Source of the DNA: UBA5905 sp964609975
GTDB lineage: Bacteria > Bacillota > Clostridia > Oscillospirales > Acutalibacteraceae
NCBI GenBank assembly: GCA_964609975.1
Contig: CAZSTR010000002.1
Coordinates: forward strand, 1-64,000
Direction of reading: 5' to 3'
Length of the DNA stretch: 64,000 nt
Part shown: piece after piece, positions 59,403-64,000 of the stretch
How the letters are laid out: each line of letters begins with the position of its first letter
Numbering within the stretch: the first letter of the stretch is position 1
Notes under the pieces: model-generated
What the model saw: the letters and a program-made list of their open reading frames with translations, nothing else
Databases searched by the model: none
What the model was told of the DNA's origin: nothing
Position numbers and translations under genes: made by a program

Positions 59403-60329
59403 ATGCGCGTTTTTGTGACCGGCGTGGGCGGCCAGCTGGGCCATGATGTGATGAATGAGCTGTATCGCCGCAGCTATGAGGGGATCGGCTCCGATGTGGC
59501 GCCGGCCTATAGTGGCGTGGCGGATGAAAGCCCGGTGACGACAATGCCCTATGTGTCGCTGGACATCACCGACGAGGCTGCCGTGGCGGAAACGCTGGAG
59601 CGGGTGCGGCCGGACGCAGTGATTCATTGCGCTGCCTGGACGGCGGTGGACGCCGCAGAGGAGCCGGAGAACCAGGGGAAGGTGGTGGCTGTGAACGCCA
59701 CGGGCACGCGTAGCATCGCCGCCGCCTGCGGCCGGCTGGGCTGCAAGCTGATGTATATCAGCACCGACTATGTGTTCGACGGCCAGGGAGAGACGCCCTG
59801 GGAGCCGGATTGCGACGCCTTCGCCCCCTTGAGCGTATATGGGCGCACAAAGCTGGACGGTGAGCTGGCCGTGCGTGGGCTGACCGAGCGGTTTTTCATT
59901 GTACGTATCGCCTGGGTTTTTGGCGTGAACGGAAACAATTTCATCAAAACCATGCTGCGCCTGAGCGAGACCCATGACACCCTGCGGGTGGTGAGCGACC
60001 AAATCGGGACGCCCACCTATACGCTGGATTTGGCGCGTCTGCTGGTGGATATGGTGGAGACGGAAAAATACGGGATTTACCATGCGACCAACGAGGGTGG
60101 CTTCATCAGCTGGGCGGATTTTGCAACGGAGATTTTCCGCCAGGCGGGCCGCGCCACGCAGGTGATTCCGGTGACGACGGCGGAATATGGGCTGTCGAAG
60201 GCGGCACGCCCCTTCAACAGCCGCTTGGATAAGACGAAGCTGGTCGCCCAGGGGTTCACTTCTCTGCCGGACTGGCGGGATGCGCTGGGACGGTATTTGG
60301 CCCAGCTGGCGAAGAAGGATGAGGAGTGA
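59403..60329 (+). CDS. rmlD: dTDP-4-dehydrorhamnose reductase
   Basis: 308 residues. NADPH-binding VFVTGVGGQLGHDV, the segments AAWTAVDAAEEP and STDYVFDGQGETPW, and catalytic Tyr/Lys in LSVYGRTKLDGE. It performs the last step, giving dTDP-L-rhamnose. Gene order is rmlA-B-D-C; 7 bases separate it from rmlC. Confidence 0.95.
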   Translation: MRVFVTGVGGQLGHDVMNELYRRSYEGIGSDVAPAYSGVADESPVTTMPYVSLDITDEAAVAETLERVRPDAVIHCAAWTAVDAAEEPENQGKVVAVNATGTRSIAAACGRLGCKLMYISTDYVFDGQGETPWEPDCDAFAPLSVYGRTKLDGELAVRGLTERFFIVRIAWVFGVNGNNFIKTMLRLSETHDTLRVVSDQIGTPTYTLDLARLLVDMVETEKYGIYHATNEGGFISWADFATEIFRQAGRATQVIPVTTAEYGLSKAARPFNSRLDKTKLVAQGFTSLPDWRDALGRYLAQLAKKDEE

Positions 60330-60336
60330 GCGCATT

Positions 60337-60939
60337 ATGGGACAGATTCAGGTGACCAAGGCTCCGATCGAGGGGCTGTATGTGATTGAGCCCACCGTCC
60401 ATGGAGACGAACGGGGCTATTTCATGGAGACCTATAACCAGAAGGATATGGAGCAGGCGGGGCTGGACATGGTTTTCGTGCAGGACAACCAGAGTATGTC
60501 TAAAAAGGGCGTTTTGCGGGGCCTGCATTTCCAGAAGGAATTCCCCCAGGGGAAGCTGGTGCGGGTGATTCGCGGCCGCGTGTTCGATGTGGCGGTGGAT
60601 TTGCGCGCGGGAAGCGAAACCTACGGAAAATGGTATGGCGTGGAGCTGACCGCCGAGAACAAAAAGCAGTTTTATATCTCCGAGGGCTTCGCTCATGGCT
60701 TTTTGGTGCTCAGCGAGGAAGCGGAATTCTGCTATAAGGTGACGGATTTCTACCATCCGGGAGACGAGGGCGGTCTGGCCTGGAATGACCCGGCCATCGG
60801 CATCAAGTGGCCGGAGCTTGTTGGCGCCTATGCCGGAAACGCCGGCGCCGCCGGCTATGCGCTGGCGGACGGCACTCCTCTGATCCTAAGCGAAAAGGAC
60901 GAAAAATGGCTGGGCTTGCAGGATACATTTCATTTTTGA
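60337..60939 (+). CDS. rmlC: dTDP-4-dehydrorhamnose 3,5-epimerase
   Basis: 200 residues, cupin fold. Signatures HGDERGYFMETYN, FVQDNQSMSKKGVLRGLHF and FYISEGFAHGFLVLSEEAEF, with the catalytic His in LRGLHFQ. It performs the third step to dTDP-L-rhamnose. ATG 60337 with GAGGAG; an in-frame upstream stretch lies within rmlD. Confidence 0.95.
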   Translation: MGQIQVTKAPIEGLYVIEPTVHGDERGYFMETYNQKDMEQAGLDMVFVQDNQSMSKKGVLRGLHFQKEFPQGKLVRVIRGRVFDVAVDLRAGSETYGKWYGVELTAENKKQFYISEGFAHGFLVLSEEAEFCYKVTDFYHPGDEGGLAWNDPAIGIKWPELVGAYAGNAGAAGYALADGTPLILSEKDEKWLGLQDTFHF

Positions 60940-60952
60940 GGGGGCATGAACT

Positions 60953-62113
60953 GTGCAGCATATATTCATTGTTGGGTCTAAGGGGATTCCGGGAGCGTAT
61001 GGCGGTTATGAAACCTTTGTGGACAAGCTGACAGAGTATCATCGGGATAACGAACAGCTGAAATATCATGTGGCGTGCAAGGACACGGAAAACCGCGAGG
61101 AGGAATATCATAACGCGCGCTGTTTTCATATAAAGGTGCCGAACATCGGCCCGGCGCAGGCGATTTATTATGATGTGGCGGCGTTGCATCGTTGCTGTGC
61201 CTATATTGAAAAAAATCAAATCCCCCACCCCATCGTGTATGTGTTGGCCTGCCGCATTGGGCCATTTGCGGCGCATTATCAGCGCCGTATTCATAAACTG
61301 GGCGGCGTGCTGTATGTCAATCCGGATGGCCACGAATGGTTGCGTGCAAAATGGGCACCGTCGATTCGAAAATATTGGAAGCTGTCCGAAAAAATGATGG
61401 TGAAGCACGCGGATTTGCTGATTTGCGATAGCGTGAACATCGAGAAGTATATTCAGGAGACCTATGCGGCCTTCCGGCCGAAAACCACTTTCATTGCCTA
61501 TGGCGCGGAAACACGGAAAAGTGCTTTGACGGACGAAGACGAAAAGTTGACCGCCTGGTATGCGGAAAAGGGGCTGGCTCCGGGAGAATATTATCTGGTT
61601 GTGGGACGCTTTGTTCCGGAAAACAACTACGAAACGATGATTCGGGAGTTCATGCGCAGTAAAACAGCTCGGAATTTTGCACTGATTACGAATGTCAGCG
61701 ATGGTTTTCTGGAGGAGCTGAAGAAAAAAACCGGCTTGGATCGGGATCCGCGGATAAAATTTGTCGGCACCGTGTATGATAAAGAGCTGTTGATGAAAAT
61801 TCGCGAAAATGCGTATGGATATTTTCACGGCCATGAGGTGGGCGGAACCAATCCAAGCCTTTTGGAAGCGCTGGGCAGCACGCGGATAAATTTGCTGTTG
61901 GATGTGGGCTTTAACTGCGAAGTGGGCGAGGATGCGGCGCTGTATTGGACGAAAGAACCGGGAAATTTAGCGGCGCTTATCGAACGGGCGGACAGCCTGG
62001 GCGAGGAGGAAATCGTCGCGCTGGGCGAAAAGGCGAAAAAGCGCATCGCCGTAGCATATAGCTGGGAATATATCACCGGCCGGTACGCAGAGGTGTTTCT
62101 GCAACGGCGCTGA
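60953..62113 (+). CDS. DUF1972-type glycosyltransferase, probable rhamnosyltransferase
   Basis: 386 residues, GT4-like. The start HIFIVGSKGIPGAYGGYETF is the DUF1972 signature seen in beta-1,4-rhamnosyltransferases such as pneumococcal Cps2T. The second half has YLVVGRFVPENNYETMIREF and the donor-binding GHEVGGTNPSLLEALG. With rml genes just upstream, dTDP-rhamnose is a likely donor. Starts at GTG 60953. Confidence 0.88.
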   Translation: MQHIFIVGSKGIPGAYGGYETFVDKLTEYHRDNEQLKYHVACKDTENREEEYHNARCFHIKVPNIGPAQAIYYDVAALHRCCAYIEKNQIPHPIVYVLACRIGPFAAHYQRRIHKLGGVLYVNPDGHEWLRAKWAPSIRKYWKLSEKMMVKHADLLICDSVNIEKYIQETYAAFRPKTTFIAYGAETRKSALTDEDEKLTAWYAEKGLAPGEYYLVVGRFVPENNYETMIREFMRSKTARNFALITNVSDGFLEELKKKTGLDRDPRIKFVGTVYDKELLMKIRENAYGYFHGHEVGGTNPSLLEALGSTRINLLLDVGFNCEVGEDAALYWTKEPGNLAALIERADSLGEEEIVALGEKAKKRIAVAYSWEYITGRYAEVFLQRR

Positions 62114-62131
62114 GGAGACGATGAAACGGAT

Positions 62132-62893
62132 ATGAGCTTACAGGAAACGCATGAACAGCTGTTGGCGCTGGTAGAGGAATTTGACGCCGTGTGTGCGGCG
62201 AACCATATCCCCTATACCCTGCACGGTGGCTCTTTGCTTGGGGCGATTCGGGAGCATGGATTTATTCCGTGGGATGACGATGTGGACATGGCTATGACCC
62301 GAACGGCCTTTGAAAGACTGGAGCAGGTGCTGGCGCAGGATGAACGCTTTTATATTTATGGAGACATCAAAAAGCAGTTTCGCCGGCGGGGCGAAGATGC
62401 TTTCTGGGTGGATATTTTTGTGTGCGACCCAATAGGCACGGGGTGGAAAAGAAAGCTGAAGCTGTTTTTGCTGACCATGCTGGACATCATGAGCCGGGAT
62501 AAAAACAGTATCCAGCTGAGCCAGTTTTCGCGGTACGGTTTTGGAAAAAGACTGGCTTTTCAAGGCGCCTATTGGCTTGGAAGGCTGTTTCCCCGCAAAA
62601 TAAAAACGCGCTGGTATGCCGATGTTTCTCAAAAAGGGTATGGCGCCGATGGTCGCTTTCTCCATCGAAGCAACGACCAGTATAAAGGCCGAAAAGAGGA
62701 GTTCCCCTCCAAGTGGATGGAGTCTTTTCAGAAGGTACCCTTTGAGACCTCTTCTTTGTTGGTAATGACCCATGCTCACGATATGCTGGTGAAATGCTAT
62801 GGCGAGGCGTATATGACCCCGGTGCAGGATACACGCAATCAGGACGTGCACAATCTGGTGCGCGGAGCAGGAAAAGGAGATGTGCAGCTATGA
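62132..62893 (+). CDS. LicD family phosphotransferase, copy 2
   Basis: 253 residues. LicD signature YTLHGGSLLGAIREHGFIPW with DDDVDMAMTR, and FWVDIFVCDPIG. The C-terminal part differs from copy 1 and carries KVPFETSSLLVMTH. The donor is likely a CDP-activated alcohol made by the cytidylyltransferase whose gene overlaps its stop (ATGA). Confidence 0.88.
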   Translation: MSLQETHEQLLALVEEFDAVCAANHIPYTLHGGSLLGAIREHGFIPWDDDVDMAMTRTAFERLEQVLAQDERFYIYGDIKKQFRRRGEDAFWVDIFVCDPIGTGWKRKLKLFLLTMLDIMSRDKNSIQLSQFSRYGFGKRLAFQGAYWLGRLFPRKIKTRWYADVSQKGYGADGRFLHRSNDQYKGRKEEFPSKWMESFQKVPFETSSLLVMTHAHDMLVKCYGEAYMTPVQDTRNQDVHNLVRGAGKGDVQL

Positions 62894-63618
62894 ATATCGG
62901 TGTGATTTTCGCCGGCGGTATCGGAAGCCGGATGCATAGCAAGGAAAAACCGAAGCAGTTTTTGGAAATTTATAACAAGCCTATTATTATATACACCATC
63001 GAACATTTTGAGCGGCATCCGGAGATAGATGCGGTTGTTGTGGTTTGCGTAAAAGAGTGGATTCCATTTTTGCAGGAGCTTTTGTACCGTTATCGAATTG
63101 AAAAGGTGAAACTGGTTGTGCCGGGCGGCGAAACGGGCCAGTTGTCTATTTACAACGGCTTAAAGGCGGCAAAAGAGGTAGCCGATGACGAAAAGTCGAT
63201 TGTGTTGATTCATGATGGCGTGCGCCCGCTCATTAACGAAAAGCTTATCACCGAGAACATCGCCAGCGTGAAGAAAAACGGGTCGGCGATCACCACGGCC
63301 GTGGTGAAGGAAACGATTCTTGTGGTCAACGATGATGCGGCGACGATTGATTATGTGCCCAGCCGCAAAAATTCCCGGGTGGCTCGTGCACCTCAGAGCT
63401 TTTGGCTGGATGATATTCTCGGCGCACACGAACGCTCGTTGGCAGAGGGAGAAACGAACTGTATCGACTCCTGCACAATGATGCAAAAATATGGGCATAA
63501 TCTGTATCTGGTGGATGGGCCGAATGAGAATATTAAGATCACAACGCCGGAGGATTTTTATACCATGCGTGCCATTCTGGAGGCTAAGGAGAATGCTCAA
63601 ATTTACGGGATTGAATGA
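62890..63618 (+). CDS. IspD/TarI-type cytidylyltransferase
   Basis: 242 residues. Nucleotide-binding signature IGVIFAGGIGSRMHSKEKPK, then QFLEIYNKPIIIYTIEHFER, VLIHDGVRPLI and the end IKITTPEDF. Both IspD (isoprenoid) and TarI (ribitol 5-phosphate) share these. The location between a LicD gene and an SDR gene favours a TarI-like role, making a CDP-polyol donor for LicD. A stretch further upstream is open in this frame but lies in licD. Confidence 0.88.
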   Translation: MNIGVIFAGGIGSRMHSKEKPKQFLEIYNKPIIIYTIEHFERHPEIDAVVVVCVKEWIPFLQELLYRYRIEKVKLVVPGGETGQLSIYNGLKAAKEVADDEKSIVLIHDGVRPLINEKLITENIASVKKNGSAITTAVVKETILVVNDDAATIDYVPSRKNSRVARAPQSFWLDDILGAHERSLAEGETNCIDSCTMMQKYGHNLYLVDGPNENIKITTPEDFYTMRAILEAKENAQIYGIE

Positions 63619-63632
63619 TAGGAGAAACGCTC

Positions 63633-64000
63633 ATGACACAGCAGTTGGAAAGCCCCAAGGATGCGGTGCTGCAGGAGGATTTGGAGAAAATTGCTGCCGC
63701 TCATTTGCCCTTTGAAAAAATGAAGGAGTCCCGCGTTTTGGTGACCGGTGCCACGGGACTGGTGGGAATGTCGCTGGTCCGGGCGCTGTTGTGCGTGAAC
63801 CGTCTCTATGGATTTCGTATGCAGATTGTGGCGCTGGTGCGCAATCCCGAAAAGGCGGAAGGTCTTTATGGTGATTTGTTAAAGCGCTCCGACCTGACGC
63901 TGGTGACTGGGGATGTGACGGAACCGGTGGTTATAGAAGGCGCGGTGGATTATGTGTTCCATTGCGCCAGTGTCACCGCCTCGAAGGTGATGGTGACAAA
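63633..64000 (+). CDS. NAD-dependent epimerase/SDR, cut by window end
   Basis: 122 codons are visible. An N-terminal helix region precedes the Rossmann motif VLVTGATGLVGMSLVRALL, then QIVALVRNPEKAEGL and VDYVFHCASVTASKV, typical of extended SDR enzymes. SDR genes of this kind often follow IspD/TarI-like genes in LicD-containing clusters and may supply the polyol or sugar substrate. GGAGAAACG precedes ATG 63633. The rest lies outside the window. Confidence 0.85.
   Translation, partial: MTQQLESPKDAVLQEDLEKIAAAHLPFEKMKESRVLVTGATGLVGMSLVRALLCVNRLYGFRMQIVALVRNPEKAEGLYGDLLKRSDLTLVTGDVTEPVVIEGAVDYVFHCASVTASKVMVT

Overview
The window is the replication-origin region of a spore-forming, Gram-positive, fairly GC-rich member of the Clostridia. 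A gut Oscillospiraceae/Ruminococcaceae-type genome is my best guess, but the family is inference. The evidence is the gene order dnaA-dnaN-rlbA-recF-remB-gyrB-gyrA on one strand, divergent from rpmH-rnpA-yidD-yidC-khpB; sporulation genes (spoVT, a lone spoVAE-type gene); an LTA-synthase-type enzyme; and Firmicutes-type housekeeping proteins throughout.

Layout. 1-85: the 5' half of a tRNA-Arg(CCT) that stops matching a tRNA just after the anticodon loop. 313-5000: a DUF3048 lipoprotein, then noc, rsmG and mnmG on the minus strand, with two identical parS-like 16-mers flanking noc. 5000-16000: gyrA, a YcxB-like membrane protein, gyrB, remB, recF, rlbA, dnaN, the probable oriC (DnaA-like boxes plus a TAG-repeat DnaA-trio) and dnaA. 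15.8-18.9 kb: rpmH (44 codons), rnpA, yidD, yidC and khpB. 19-28 kb: a degV gene with an in-frame TAG, pepD, a sugar isomerase/dehydrogenase pair, a remnant plus an AT-rich hypothetical gene, spoVT, a small ferredoxin-like gene with a kinase, a LysR regulator, and a TPP-riboswitch-controlled thiT. 28-40 kb: Na/Pi symporter, MerR with aldo/keto reductase and flavoprotein, ArsR with metal P-type ATPase, an amino-acid ABC transporter whose binding protein is circularly permuted, a CorC/HlyC protein and spoVAE. 40-50 kb: YfhO-type protein, LTA-synthase-type protein, a two-component system, DUF4956 + VTC, and a Cthe_2159-type beta-helix lipoprotein. 50-64 kb: PEP carboxykinase, then a surface polysaccharide locus (GT2, flippase, two LicD, Wzz-like, rmlA/B/D/C, rhamnosyltransferase-like, IspD/TarI-like, SDR running off the end).

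How the parts work together. The left 19 kb is the core of replication, segregation and ribosome/membrane biogenesis, with genes transcribed away from the dnaA-rpmH junction. The middle holds small regulator-target modules whose operators can be read in the DNA: a MerR promoter with a 19-bp spacer, a 44-bp ArsR palindrome over a TTGACA promoter, a TPP riboswitch with terminator, and paired CTAAA-N6-CTAAA repeats between the divergent VTC and beta-helix genes, next to an OmpR-type regulator. The right end builds a rhamnose-containing, probably phospho-substituted, cell-surface polymer.

The most unusual points are the circularly permuted binding protein, the divergent VTC/DUF4956/beta-helix module with its candidate shared operators, the readable oriC unwinding element, the parS-like sites beside a protein with Noc-type recognition residues, and the amber codon inside degV. 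All homology calls are from memory of protein families; no searches were run.
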